Source of the DNA: JACCZX01 sp963710675
Lineage (GTDB): Bacteria > Pseudomonadota > Gammaproteobacteria > Burkholderiales > Burkholderiaceae_F
DNA length: 64,000 bases
Direction of reading: 5' to 3'
NCBI GenBank assembly: GCA_963710675.1
Contig: CAVQBE010000006.1
Span: 19,635-83,634 of the forward strand
The notes under the pieces were generated by a model, which saw nothing but the letters and a program-made list of their open reading frames with translations, did no database searches and was not told where the DNA came from. The first letter of the stretch is position 1, and each line of letters begins with the position of its first letter. Below, piece by piece: positions 26,326 to 35,925 of the stretch. The position numbers and the translations under genes are program-made.

Positions 26326-27538
26326 TTGGCGACCGTAGTAAAGAACGAACCGGCAAAAGCCGTCACGCCCGCCCCTGCGGTCGGCGCCCCCAAGCCTCGC
26401 GTGTTGATCTGCGACGACTCACGCATTGTGCGGGCATCGATCAGCCAGCATCTGCGCGACCGCTTCGAGCTGCGAGAGGTCACGGACGGCGAGGCCGCGT
26501 GGCAAGCGATTCTGCTTGACTCGACAGTCCGCGTCGTCATCAGCGACCTGACGATGCCGAAGGTCGACGGGTTCGAGCTGTTAAACCGCGTGCGCTCGTC
26601 CAAGGTTCAGCGAATCCGCGAACTTCCGATGGTGATTATCTCGGGCGAGGACGAGGCGGGAGAGCGTGAACGCGCTGCCTCGCTGGGTGCGACCGATTTC
26701 ATCCAAAAAGGCGTCGGCGCCGCCGAGCTGCTGGCCCGCATGGAAGTTCTGGTGCGCCTTTCGACCACGCGCGAGATGCTGGCCGAAAGCCAGGCATCGC
26801 TCGAGTCTTCGCAGGACGGTCGATTCCGACACCGAGCTGCTGAATCAGCCTTTCTTCGACAAGCAGGTAGAGAAACTGATTTCGTTTGCCCGTCGCAACT
26901 TATCCGACGTGGCGCTGATCTGCATTCGTGTCGAGTTGTCGATGCCGCAGAACGAACAGTGGGAGGGCGAAACGGATCAGCGCATTAAGCTGGTCGGGCG
27001 CGCGTTGGCCGCGTCGATTCGATTGGAAGATCTGGGCACGCGGACTGATCGCATGGAGTTCTGCGTCGCTACACCGTCCAGTGGCTTGTCAGGCGTTTTG
27101 CGCTTTGCGGCGCGACTACGCAAGGTGCTCGAGAACATCGAGGCGGCCGGACCGGGCGTTGAGGTCTGGACCTGCATTGGACTGTCGACCCTGTCCGAGG
27201 AACTGCGGCGAAGCGCCGAGGAGCTTCGTACGCTAGCTCAGAAACGCGCGGCGCAGGCGCAAACTAATCGGTCGCGGCGCATTATTCTGGGGACGTCTGA
27301 CGGGGCTGCTCCGGGGTCGATGGACCCGAAGACCGAAGACGGGTCGATGGACATTAATCTCGCGTTGGCGCTGATTCGCGCCGGACGCGCTGCCGAGGTA
27401 GTGCCTCATCTGCCAAGATTGCTGGAGCAGGTGGCACCGCTCCTGAAGCTGGTGCGACAACAAAAGGAACTGCAGCAGCCAGCTGACGGAGGATTGCATG
27501 ACGACGTACAAGGAGTACCACGCAAAGTCACTTCGTGA
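26326..27538 (+). CDS. Response regulator with degenerate GGDEF-like output domain, one frame break
   Basis: Residues ~20-145 form a receiver domain with the acidic pair in VLICDDSRIV, phospho-acceptor Asp in VVISDLTMPKVDGFELL and Lys in TDFIQKGVG. After a frame change near 26818, a diguanylate-cyclase-like domain follows: DSDTELLNQPFFDKQVEKL stands where active enzymes have DxLTGLxNRR. The GGDEF position reads RTDRMEF, so cyclase activity is very unlikely. The start is TTG 26326 by track, with no strong RBS, so it is uncertain. The 3' end overlaps the prpE start by 41 bases; either the true stop is earlier in another frame or expression is coupled. Confidence 0.7.
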
Positions 27539-29393
27539 CCCGGCAGGCTTCTGGTCTGAGAAGGCAAGCCTGATTGACTGGCAGCAACCGTTTTCGCAGG
27601 TGCTCGATTACTCGAACCCGCCTTTTGCCAAGTGGTTCGTCGGCGGTACCACCAACCTCTGCCATAACGCGGTCGATCGGCATCTGACCGCGCGCGGCGA
27701 TCAGGCCGCACTGATCTACGTCTCGACCGAAACCGGCGACGAAAAAACCTACACCTACCGCCAGCTGTATCGCGAGGTCAATCGAATGGCGGGAATTTTG
27801 CGGTCGCTTGGCGTTGCGCGAGGTGATCGCGTGCTGATCTACCTGCCGATGATTCCCGAAGCCGCGTTTGCGATGCTGGCCTGCGTGCGTATCGGCGCGA
27901 TTCATTCGGTCGTGTTCGGCGGCTTCGCGTCGGTCAGCCTGGCAACGCGCATCGACGACGCACAGCCGAAGCTGATTATCTCGGCCGATGCGGGGTCGCG
28001 TGCGGGCAAACCGATCCCTTACAAGCATCTGCTCGACGAAGCGATCGCGTTGGCACAGTTCCCTCCGCCGAAAGTACTGCTGATCAATCGAAAGCTCGCG
28101 GACATGACGCACGTTGCTGGACGCGACGTCGACTACGCCACGCTGCGCGCGGAACACATGAATGACGAGGTCGAGTGCGAATGGCTCGAGTCATCCGAAC
28201 CAAGCTACATCCTGTATACGTCGGGCACGACCGGGAAGCCGAAAGGCGTGCAGCGCGATACCGGCGGGTACGCGGTCGCGCTTGCGGCGTCGATGCGCGA
28301 CATTTTCTGCAGTCAGCCTGGCGGGACCTACTTTTCGACCAGCGACATTGGATGGGTGGTCGGTCACTCGTACATCGTCTACGGGCCACTAATCAATGGC
28401 ATGGCCACGGTCATGTATGAAGGCCTGCCGATTCGCCCCGACGGCGGCATCTGGTGGAGCATTGTCGAGAAGTACAAAGTCAACGTGATGTTCTCATCAC
28501 CGACGGCGATTCGCGTATTAAAGAAACAGGATCCGGCGCTGCTGAAGAAATACGACTTATCGAGCCTCAGCTTGCTGTTTCTAGCAGGCGAGCCACTCGA
28601 CGAGACCACTGCACGTTGGATCTCCGATGGCATTGGCAAACCTGTTATCGACAACTATTGGCAAACTGAAACGGGATGGCCGATCCTTGGAATACCTCGC
28701 AATGTTGAGGCGCTGCCGACCAAGTTCGGATCGCCGGGCGTCCCCGCCGCCGGCTACTCAGTGAAAATTTTTAACGAATCGACCGGCGAAGAGGTTACGA
28801 AGCCGCATCAAAAGGGCGTCGTCGCAATCGAAGGGCCGCTGCCGCCGGGCTGCATGACCACGGTGTGGCACGACGATCAACGGTTCGTGCGTACCTACTG
28901 GTCCAGCGTGCCGAATCAGCAGGTCTATTCGACATTCGATTGGGGTATTCGCGATGATGACGGCTACTTTTTTATCCTCGGCCGTACGGACGACGTTATT
29001 AACGTCGCAGGTCACCGGCTTGGCACGCGAGAGATCGAGGAGTCCTTGTCGTCGCACCCGAACGTTGCCGAAGTCGCGGTGGTCGGTGTTTCCGATTCCC
29101 TGAAAGGCCAGGTGGCGCTGGCCTTCGCAATTCTGAAAGACCCAACACGGGCAGACACCGTGGAGAAGAGGCTTGCCCACGAGGGCGAAATGATGAAAGT
29201 GGTTGATTCACAACTCGGAGCCGTCGCACGTCCTTCGCGCGTTCACTTTGTAAGTGTGCTGCCAAAGACACGCTCCGGCAAACTGTTGCGACGATCAATC
29301 CAGGCGCTCGCCGAAGGTCGCGATGCGGGTGATCTGACAACAATCGAGGATCCGACTGCTCTCGAACAAATCAAGACTGCGATCCTCGCGTGA
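27498..29393 (+). CDS. prpE: Propionate--CoA ligase
   Basis: PrpE activates propionate to propionyl-CoA through an acyl-adenylate. The 631-residue acetyl-CoA-synthetase-family protein has the N-terminal DPAGFWSEKASLIDWQQPF, the AMP-binding loop YILYTSGTTGKPKGVQRDTG, WQTETGWPI and the acetylation-site lysine in LPKTRSGKLLRRS. QRDTGGYAVAL and the overall length fit PrpE better than Acs. It is preceded by GGAGG 7 bases before ATG 27498. The next gene overlaps its stop (GTGA), forming a small prpE-ydcF-glcG-like operon; no methylcitrate genes are present in the window. Confidence 0.9.
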   Translation: MTTYKEYHAKSLRDPAGFWSEKASLIDWQQPFSQVLDYSNPPFAKWFVGGTTNLCHNAVDRHLTARGDQAALIYVSTETGDEKTYTYRQLYREVNRMAGILRSLGVARGDRVLIYLPMIPEAAFAMLACVRIGAIHSVVFGGFASVSLATRIDDAQPKLIISADAGSRAGKPIPYKHLLDEAIALAQFPPPKVLLINRKLADMTHVAGRDVDYATLRAEHMNDEVECEWLESSEPSYILYTSGTTGKPKGVQRDTGGYAVALAASMRDIFCSQPGGTYFSTSDIGWVVGHSYIVYGPLINGMATVMYEGLPIRPDGGIWWSIVEKYKVNVMFSSPTAIRVLKKQDPALLKKYDLSSLSLLFLAGEPLDETTARWISDGIGKPVIDNYWQTETGWPILGIPRNVEALPTKFGSPGVPAAGYSVKIFNESTGEEVTKPHQKGVVAIEGPLPPGCMTTVWHDDQRFVRTYWSSVPNQQVYSTFDWGIRDDDGYFFILGRTDDVINVAGHRLGTREIEESLSSHPNVAEVAVVGVSDSLKGQVALAFAILKDPTRADTVEKRLAHEGEMMKVVDSQLGAVARPSRVHFVSVLPKTRSGKLLRRSIQALAEGRDAGDLTTIEDPTALEQIKTAILA

Positions 29394-30142
29394 CTTTTAA
29401 CTACGCTCTATCGAATTTGTTGCTGCCGCCAACGTCGCTGATTGCCTTGACGATCATCGGCGCGTTGGCGTTGAGGCGGCGGCGCGCGTTCGGGATGGTG
29501 CTGATCGTTGGCTCGCAGTTGCTGTTGCTCGCGCTGTCGATGCCGGTTGTTGCGAACGCGCTGGTACGGTCGCTGGAGCCGCCACCTGCTTCCATCGGAG
29601 AGCTCAAACGCGCGCAGGCGATCGTGGTGCTGGGAGGTGGACGCAATCTCGGTGCGCCCGAATGGGGCGGCGAAACCGTGAACGACTACACCTTGCGGCG
29701 AGCGCGTTATGGTGCGCGGCTTGCGCGCGAAACGGGGCTACCGGTTTATGTCAGCGGCGGCAAGCCGACCGGCGGGCAGTTCGCCGAAGGCACGCTGATG
29801 CGCGAACTGATCGCGCGTGAGCTCAACTCGCCGGTCAAATGGGTCGAGGTCGCTTCCGAAACCACGCGCGAACAGGCGCAAATGGCTGCGCAAGATTTAA
29901 AGCCGCAGCAGATCAGCCGCGTTGCGCTTGTCACCGACGCGGTGCACATGCCGCGCGCGCAGCGCGCTTTCGAGCTGGCAGGCCTGGCGGTTATTAGTGC
30001 GCCGACCGGCTATACCGCGCAACGGCCGTTTGCGCCATATCAGCTGATCCCCGGCCCCATCGCGCTGCGCGAGTCGCACGTCGCCCTGCGCGAGTGGGCT
30101 CGCAGCTCCACCATCACGTTCTGGCACTGGTCGACTAGATGA
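29390..30142 (+). CDS. YdcF/ElyC family (DUF218) protein
   Basis: The 250-residue protein has two N-terminal membrane helices (about residues 8-25 and 34-52) and a DUF218 domain: AQAIVVLGGGRNLGAPEWGG, YTLRRARYGARLARETGLPV and VEVASETTREQAQMAAQDLK. E. coli ElyC of this family affects cell-envelope and lipid-carrier metabolism; the reaction is not known. The start GTG 29390 overlaps the prpE stop, so translation is coupled. Confidence 0.85.
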   Translation: MTFNYALSNLLLPPTSLIALTIIGALALRRRRAFGMVLIVGSQLLLLALSMPVVANALVRSLEPPPASIGELKRAQAIVVLGGGRNLGAPEWGGETVNDYTLRRARYGARLARETGLPVYVSGGKPTGGQFAEGTLMRELIARELNSPVKWVEVASETTREQAQMAAQDLKPQQISRVALVTDAVHMPRAQRAFELAGLAVISAPTGYTAQRPFAPYQLIPGPIALRESHVALREWARSSTITFWHWSTR

Positions 30143-30537
30143 AAACAAAACCTTGGCTGACCCTCGAAGACGCACAACGCATCGCCGCCGCCGCAGAAGC
30201 TGAGGCGCGAAGCCATCAATGGGCCGTCGTGATTGCTATTTGCGACGACGGCGGTCACCTCGTGCTATTGCATCGCCTCGACGGCGTCGCACCGATCTCT
30301 TCGACGATAGCGCCAGCGAAGGCACGCGCCGCCGCGCTTGGCAAGCGTGAAACGAAGTTGTATGAGGACATGATCAATCAGGGTCGCGCTGCGTTTCTGT
30401 CAGCGCCGCTCGACGGCATGCTGGAAGGCGGCGTGCCAATCATCGTCGACGGTCATGTCGTCGGTGCGATCGGCGTGTCGGGCGTCAAATCCAGTGAGGA
30501 CGCGCAGATCGCAAAGGCCGGGGTCGCTGCGCTGTAA
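30139..30537 (+). CDS. GlcG/HbpS family protein
   Basis: The 132-residue single-domain protein contains the family pattern LTLEDAQRIAAAAEAEARSH, VVIAICDDGGHLVLLHRLDG, KARAAALGKRETK and HVVGAIGVSGVKSSEDAQIA. HbpS binds haem in Streptomyces, while GlcG-type members occur next to many catabolic genes with no assigned reaction. ATG 30139 overlaps the ydcF stop (ATGA). It ends the prpE operon and converges on the MFS gene. Confidence 0.85.
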   Translation: MKTKPWLTLEDAQRIAAAAEAEARSHQWAVVIAICDDGGHLVLLHRLDGVAPISSTIAPAKARAAALGKRETKLYEDMINQGRAAFLSAPLDGMLEGGVPIIVDGHVVGAIGVSGVKSSEDAQIAKAGVAAL

Positions 30538-30546
30538 ACAAAGATC

Positions 30547-31908
30547 CTAAACAGCGGCCTCGCGCGCAGCTCGTCCGCGCTCGATGTTGATCGACGCGAT
30601 CAGCAGCAACCCGATCACAAAAAAGCCGCCGGTAATCATCATTCCGAGCCGGTAGTTGTTGTCGGTCAGAAACAGTACTGCGCTGAAGGTCAGCGGCCCG
30701 ACAATCGCAGCCACTTGCACCGACAACGTCCACAGTCCGTAGAACTCTGCCAATCGTGAGGCTGGCGCAAACACGCCCGCCATCGCACGCCCGGCAGACT
30801 GACTCGATCCCATCGCCAGTCCGGCGAGATTGGCCGAAAGCCAGAACAGCGCTGAAGTCGTCGCCATCGACGCCGTAATCGTCATTGCAATCCAAATCAT
30901 CAAGGTCAGCGCAAGCGCCCGCTTATGTCCCAGTCTGTCCTGCACGTAGCCGAATGCGAACGCGCCTATCGCGGCGGTGATGTTCACTACCAGCACAAGC
31001 ATCAGCGTCTGCTCAAAAGTAAATTTCATGACCTCCAACGCGTAGATGGAAGCCAGCGCGATGACCACTGCAACGCCCGACTGATAAAACGCGCCGCATA
31101 GCAAGAGCCTCGCGAAGTCACGATAGTGGCGCAGGTGCTTCAGCGTCGAAGCCAGCCGCGATATCGAGTCACGCAGCGCGTTCAAACTTCCTTCTCCCTG
31201 CGGCACGGCACGTTCACGCAGAATGAACAACGTGGGCAGAGCTGCCAGCGCGAAGACTCCTGCAGTGATGAGCATCGTCACTGGCACGAAATCTTCCGCA
31301 ACTCCACCGCGCCCACGCGACCAGGTGACATATGCCAGGCAGACGGCCAGCGTCGCCAGCCCGCCCAGGTATCCAAAGCTCCATCCCCACCCTGAGACCT
31401 TGCCCAACGCATGCGGACGTGCAATTTCCGGCAGAAACGCGCCAATCAGCGAAACACCCGTTTGGAAGAAAAAATTCGAAATGACAATGGCGACGATCGC
31501 GATAGCGACGTCACCGCGCCCCGCGAACGCGAGCGCAGCGGTAGACACCACGCAGCCCACCGTCGATAGCCGCAATAACCATTGCTTACGCGCGTGCAAG
31601 TCAGCGTAAGCCCCGATCATCGGCATCGCGATCATCACCGCAGCATTGGAAACGGCCAGCGTGATCAACCACACCTGCGCGCCCCAGACGGCGCCATCGG
31701 CCACTATGCTGACGAAGTACCCGTTGAAAACCGCAGTCAGAACGACAGTCGTATAGCCCGAATTTGCGAAGTCGTAGCCGGCCCACGAGAGCACCTCGCG
31801 TCGGCGGACGCCTGGGTTTAGCGCTGCAGGATCGAAGATCCGGGAAATGAAACGCGAAAACAGCATGAACAGCGGCTGCGGCTTCACCGTTTCAGTTTCA
31901 CGTTTCAC
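30547..31908 (-). CDS. UMF1-type MFS transporter
   Basis: The 453-residue protein has twelve hydrophobic segments and the UMF1/Atg22-like N-terminus VLSWAGYDFANSGYTTVVLT, with AYADLHARKQWLL between helices 2 and 3. Atg22 in yeast exports vacuolar amino acids; bacterial relatives are mostly uncharacterised. The first ~15 residues are doubtful; the DNA there holds three near-copies of GTTTCA on the opposite strand. It is divergent from the Lrp-type regulator with 47 bases between starts, which suggests shared control. Confidence 0.85.
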   Translation of the reverse strand: MKRETETVKPQPLFMLFSRFISRIFDPAALNPGVRRREVLSWAGYDFANSGYTTVVLTAVFNGYFVSIVADGAVWGAQVWLITLAVSNAAVMIAMPMIGAYADLHARKQWLLRLSTVGCVVSTAALAFAGRGDVAIAIVAIVISNFFFQTGVSLIGAFLPEIARPHALGKVSGWGWSFGYLGGLATLAVCLAYVTWSRGRGGVAEDFVPVTMLITAGVFALAALPTLFILRERAVPQGEGSLNALRDSISRLASTLKHLRHYRDFARLLLCGAFYQSGVAVVIALASIYALEVMKFTFEQTLMLVLVVNITAAIGAFAFGYVQDRLGHKRALALTLMIWIAMTITASMATTSALFWLSANLAGLAMGSSQSAGRAMAGVFAPASRLAEFYGLWTLSVQVAAIVGPLTFSAVLFLTDNNYRLGMMITGGFFVIGLLLIASINIERGRAAREAAV

Positions 31909-31955
31909 TGAAGCCGATGCTACGCGAACAGCCGCACGCTTCGTATACTTGACGC

Positions 31956-32429
31956 ATGGCTACCCGCGATCTTGACCGTATCGATCGAAAGATTCTGGAA
32001 ACGCTTCAGCTCGACGGGCGTATTACCAACCAGGAACTTTCGACGCGCATTTCGCTCAGCCCTCGCGCTTGCCTCGAGCGCGTGCGCCGGCTGGAGCGCA
32101 TCGGCATCATTTCGGGCTATATGGCGCTGGTTGAGCCGCGCAAGCTAGGTGGCGTTCTGACCGTTGTCGTCGAGGTGACTCTAAGAGACCAAAAACAGGC
32201 GACGCACGCGCGTTTCGAGCAGCGCGCTCGCGCTGCCGACGAAGTGGTCGAGTGTTTCCTGGTCTCGGGGCAATGCGACTACGTGTTGCGGCTGGCGTGC
32301 CGGGATCTCGATCACTATCGAGAGCTGACCAATGCATGGACCGACGACGCTGCCCTCGGCGTTGAAAAAATAACGTCGAAGCCTGAGTTGCAGACCATCA
32401 AGTCATTTCGCGGTTATCCGTTGCCTTAG
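31956..32429 (+). CDS. Lrp/AsnC family transcriptional regulator
   Basis: The 157-residue protein has the helix-turn-helix LDRIDRKILETLQLDGRITN followed by LSTRISLSPRACLERVRRLE, and the RAM effector domain (GGVLTVVVEVTLRDQ, VVECFLVSGQCDYVLRLACR). Lrp-type regulators bind amino acids. It precedes the RocD-hydrolase fusion by 144 bases on the same strand, so it probably controls arginine or ornithine breakdown in response to an amino acid. This is an inference from position. Confidence 0.9.
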   Translation: MATRDLDRIDRKILETLQLDGRITNQELSTRISLSPRACLERVRRLERIGIISGYMALVEPRKLGGVLTVVVEVTLRDQKQATHARFEQRARAADEVVECFLVSGQCDYVLRLACRDLDHYRELTNAWTDDAALGVEKITSKPELQTIKSFRGYPLP

Positions 32430-32573
32430 GCGCACCACCGCCGCGCTGCGGTGCACCGCCGATTCTGCGGTTCGCAGCGTCAAGGCGTTCAGGTTCGGCA
32501 TTTCGACCCTGTTACTTCAGCCTCGTATTTCGTGCTTTGTCCCTACATTTGTCATTACCGAATGAGGGCATCT

Positions 32574-34755
32574 ATGAACGCGCGAGTCGACATGCAAATC
32601 AATCAGGCGGAATTGGCGATCGCCGTTGAAAAGAGCTTCGCGGCGCCGAACTACGCACCGATTCCCGTCGTGCTCGATCGCGGCGACGGCAGCTGGCTTT
32701 GGGACGCTGACGGGAAGCGCTACCTCGACTTCATGTCGGCCTATTCCGCCGTCAGTCACGGCCATGCGCATCCGCGTTTGGTCGCCGCGTTGACCGATCA
32801 GGCGCAGCGCGTCGCCGTTACTTCGCGCGCATATCACTCGATCGAGCTCGGGCCGTTTCTCGCCAAGCTGGTCGAAGTCGCAGACCTGTCAAAGCCAGCC
32901 AAAGCACTGCCGGCCAGCGGCGGCGCGGAATCGGTCGAAACCGCAATCAAGGCCGCGCGCCGCTGGGGCTATCGAGTCAAAGGAATTCCGACTGATCACG
33001 CGAACATCGTCGTAGCGCGCGGCAACTTTCATGGCCGCTCCACCACGATCGTGGGCTTCTCCACCGAGCCTGCGTATCGCGCGGACTTCGGTCCGTTCGC
33101 GCCGGGCTTTCGCCACTTCGAATTCGGAAACATCGAATCGCTGCGCGCTGCGATCGATGATGATACGTGCGCGATTCTGATCGAGCCGATTCAGGGCGAA
33201 GCGGGCATCGTGCTGCCGCCCGCCGGCTTCCTGCGGGCGGCACGTGAACTTGCCGACGAGCGCAACGTTCTGCTGATCCTCGACGAGATTCAATCGGGAC
33301 TCGGCCGCACCGGCGAATGGTTTGCGTACATGCACGAGGGCATCCGGCCTGATGGTGTCATCGTTGGCAAGGCTCTGGGCGGCGGGTTGCTTCCCGTTTC
33401 AGCGTTCGTTGCTGTCAACTCAGTGATGGATCTGCTCGAGCCAGGCAGCCACGGCTCGACCTTCGGCGGCAATCCACTGGCAGCACGCGTCGGCCGCGAG
33501 GCGCTCGCCGTGATCGAGGAAGAGCAGCTTGTCGAGCGCAGCCGTGAACTCGGCGAACATCTGCTGTCGCGCTTGCGCGCCCTAACATCTCCGCTGATCT
33601 GTGCGGTACGCGGACGCGGACTTTGGGTTGGCGTCGAGCTCGACGCTGGCGTATCGGCGCGCAAAGTCGCCGAGCGCATGGCCGTCCGCGGCGTTCTGAC
33701 CAAGGACACGCATGAAACGGTGATTCGATTCGCGCCGCCGCTGACTATCAGCCGTGAGGCGCTCGACTGGGGCATCGACGTATTCGCGGATGTGTTGTCT
33801 GAGTTCGACGCACACGCAGCTTTGACACACAGCGATCGCGTCCGGCCCACAGCGACAGTCGCGTCAACCGCGCACCTGATGATGAGCGCGCCTGAGCACT
33901 TCGAGGTGAGCTACACGATCAACCCATGGATGCAACCGTCGCAATGGTCGGTGTCATCGAAAAAGCTCGCGGGTGATGCAAGGCGCGGCTGGAATCAGCT
34001 GAAGAAGACCTACGAACGTCTCGGCGCGCAAATTGAAGTGCAGCAGGCCGCCGCAGGATTGCCGGACATGGTGTTCACTGCCAACGCCGCGGTCGTACTG
34101 GACCGCAAGGTCTTGCTCGCACGCTTTCTGTGCGCGGAGCGGCAGGGTGAAGAAGTCGCATAACCGAAAGTTTTTCGAAGCGCTGCGTGCGCAGGGGGTC
34201 GTCGATCAAATCGTCGATCCACCGGCAGGACAGTATTTCGAAGGCGCCGGCGATGCGATCTGGGACGCGACGCGGCGCCTGATCTGGACTGGCTATGGTC
34301 AGCGCTCGAGCCGCGACATGTTCCGCACGATCGAAGAACTGTACGGCGTGCCAGCGATCGCGCTCGAATTGATCGATCCGCGCTTCTATCACCTGGACAC
34401 TTGCTTCTGCGTGCTCTCGGGCGGGGATGTGTTGTGGTATCCGGCTGCGTTCTCAGCGAGTGCAGCCAGCGCCGTGCGCGAAATTGTCGGCGACGACAAG
34501 CTGATCGAGGCCACCGATGATGATGCGTTTCACCTCGGCGTGAACTCAGTGTGCATCGGCCGCGAAGTCGTGATGTGCCACGCGTCGGCGCCAACGCTCG
34601 CAGCGCTGACCGCGCGCGGTTATCACGTCAATATCGTGCCGTTGGACTCGTTCAATCGCTCGGGAGGCGCAGCCTATTGCCTTACTTTGCGCCTGGACAA
34701 CACGACGCTGATCGAGAAGCCAACCGCATTTGAGGAGATGCGTCGCGCCGCCTAG
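32574..34755 (+). CDS. Fused ornithine aminotransferase (RocD) and arginine-hydrolase-type domain, one frame break
   Basis: Residues 1-~410 are a class III aminotransferase of RocD type: WLWDADGKRYLDFMSAYSAV, SGGAESVETAIKAARRWGYR, ILDEIQSGLGRTGEW, the PLP lysine in VIVGKALGGGLLP, and HGSTFGGNPLAARVGREA. A second domain starts at FEVSYTINPWMQPSQW and has PDMVFTANAAVV, FEGAGDAIWD, PRFYHLDTCFCVLSGG and the catalytic Cys in SGGAAYCLTLRL, the pattern of the DDAH/ArgZ arginine-modifying hydrolases. ArgZ converts arginine to ornithine, ammonia and CO2. So one polypeptide may make ornithine and transaminate it. A frame change at about 34150 falls inside the second domain and is likely an indel error. 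ATG 32574 follows GAGGG by 6 bases. Confidence 0.85.
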
Positions 34756-34911
34756 CTGCAAGGCGGCCGGCTAACGGCGTAATCCGCCTCGCACACCCCG
34801 ACTGAAGCATTTTGCTGATCTAATCCGGGATGGTGCGATCATGGCCCGCGCCTCCCGTGAATCGGACTTGCCGGGTAGGCAAGCGGTGAAACGATGAGCG
34901 GAGAGCGACAA

Positions 34912-35922
34912 ATGAATGCCTTGGATCCTCGCGTGACTCCGCGCGAGATCGTGCGTCATCTGGACCAGTACGTCATCGGACAGGACGAAGCCAAGAAGAC
35001 ACTGGCGGTAGCGGTCTATGCGCACTACCAGAAGCTCGCACTGTCACGCGACGAGGGGTTGGAGATCACCAAGAGCAACGTGCTGCTGGTCGGCCCGACC
35101 GGCACCGGCAAGACATTGCTATGCGAATCGCTCGCGCGATTGCTGAAGGTTCCGTTCGTCACTGCAGACGCAACCTCGCTCGCCCAGTCGCGCTACGTCA
35201 ACGATGAGATCCAGGCCATCCTCGAGCGCCTGCACGACAAGGCCGAAGGCGACGTTGGGAGAACGCAGCATGGCATCGTGTTCATCGACGAGATCGACAA
35301 ATTGAAATCTGCTTCCGCCTCCTCGGATCGCGGGCCGTCAGGAGAAAGCGTTCAGCATGCGTTGCTGAAAATCATGGAAGGCGCACCGGTGCGCCTTGCG
35401 AGCGGCGAGTACCTCGACACGACGCATGTTCTGTTCATCTGCGGCGGCGCGTTCGTCGGTCTCAACGCGATCATGGCCAACAACCAGGGGTTCGGTTTCG
35501 TCGCTACGTCAGAAGATGAGAACCGGCGGATGCTCGAGCGACTGAATGAACGCGTGAAACCGACTGACCTTGTCGAATTCGGCCTGATTCCGGAGTTCAG
35601 CGGGCGGCTCACCACCGTGGCACGGCTGCGCGATCTGTCGCGCGACATGCTGGTCCGGATCATGACCGAGCCGCGCAACTGCATCTACCGTCAGTTCCAG
35701 GCCATCCTGAAGGTTCAGGGTGTCGACCTCGTCGTCGCACCGCGCGCGTTCGAGGAGATTGCCGATCTGGCGGTCGAGTACAAGTCGGGGGCGCGCAGTC
35801 TGCGCGGGCTGTTCGAAGAACTGATCGCTCCGGTGTTGTTCGCTGTACCCGACCACCCGGAAATCAAGCGCGTCGAGCTGTCGTCAATCTTTGCAGAGCC
35901 GCGCTACTTGCGCGCCGGCTGA
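34912..35922 (+). CDS. ClpX-like AAA+ ATPase without zinc domain, divergent pore loops
   Basis: The protein of about 336 residues is ClpX-like from the AAA+ module on: VIGQDEAKKTLAVAVYAHYQ, Walker A GPTGTGKT (61-68), Walker B IVFIDEIDK (122-130), FICGGAFVGLNAIM, FGLIPEFSGRL and sensor-2 GARSLRGLFEEL. The N-terminal zinc-binding domain is absent. The substrate-gripping GYVG loop reads RYVN (94-97), the RKH loop is missing (GAPVRLASGEYLDT), and the ClpP-docking IGF reads FGF. ATG 34912 has GGAGAG at 6 bases; ATG 34894 is an alternative. It stands alone, without clpP or lon nearby. It is probably a specialised unfoldase paralogue and not the housekeeping ClpX. Confidence 0.85.
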   Translation: MNALDPRVTPREIVRHLDQYVIGQDEAKKTLAVAVYAHYQKLALSRDEGLEITKSNVLLVGPTGTGKTLLCESLARLLKVPFVTADATSLAQSRYVNDEIQAILERLHDKAEGDVGRTQHGIVFIDEIDKLKSASASSDRGPSGESVQHALLKIMEGAPVRLASGEYLDTTHVLFICGGAFVGLNAIMANNQGFGFVATSEDENRRMLERLNERVKPTDLVEFGLIPEFSGRLTTVARLRDLSRDMLVRIMTEPRNCIYRQFQAILKVQGVDLVVAPRAFEEIADLAVEYKSGARSLRGLFEELIAPVLFAVPDHPEIKRVELSSIFAEPRYLRAG

Positions 35923-35925
35923 CGC

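Noticed and set aside
31860..31910. Three near-copies of GTTTCA as a possible operator between the MFS and Lrp genes
   Set aside because: They lie within the predicted N-terminus of the MFS gene, are short, and do not form the palindrome expected for Lrp-type sites. They remain possible only if the MFS start is further downstream.
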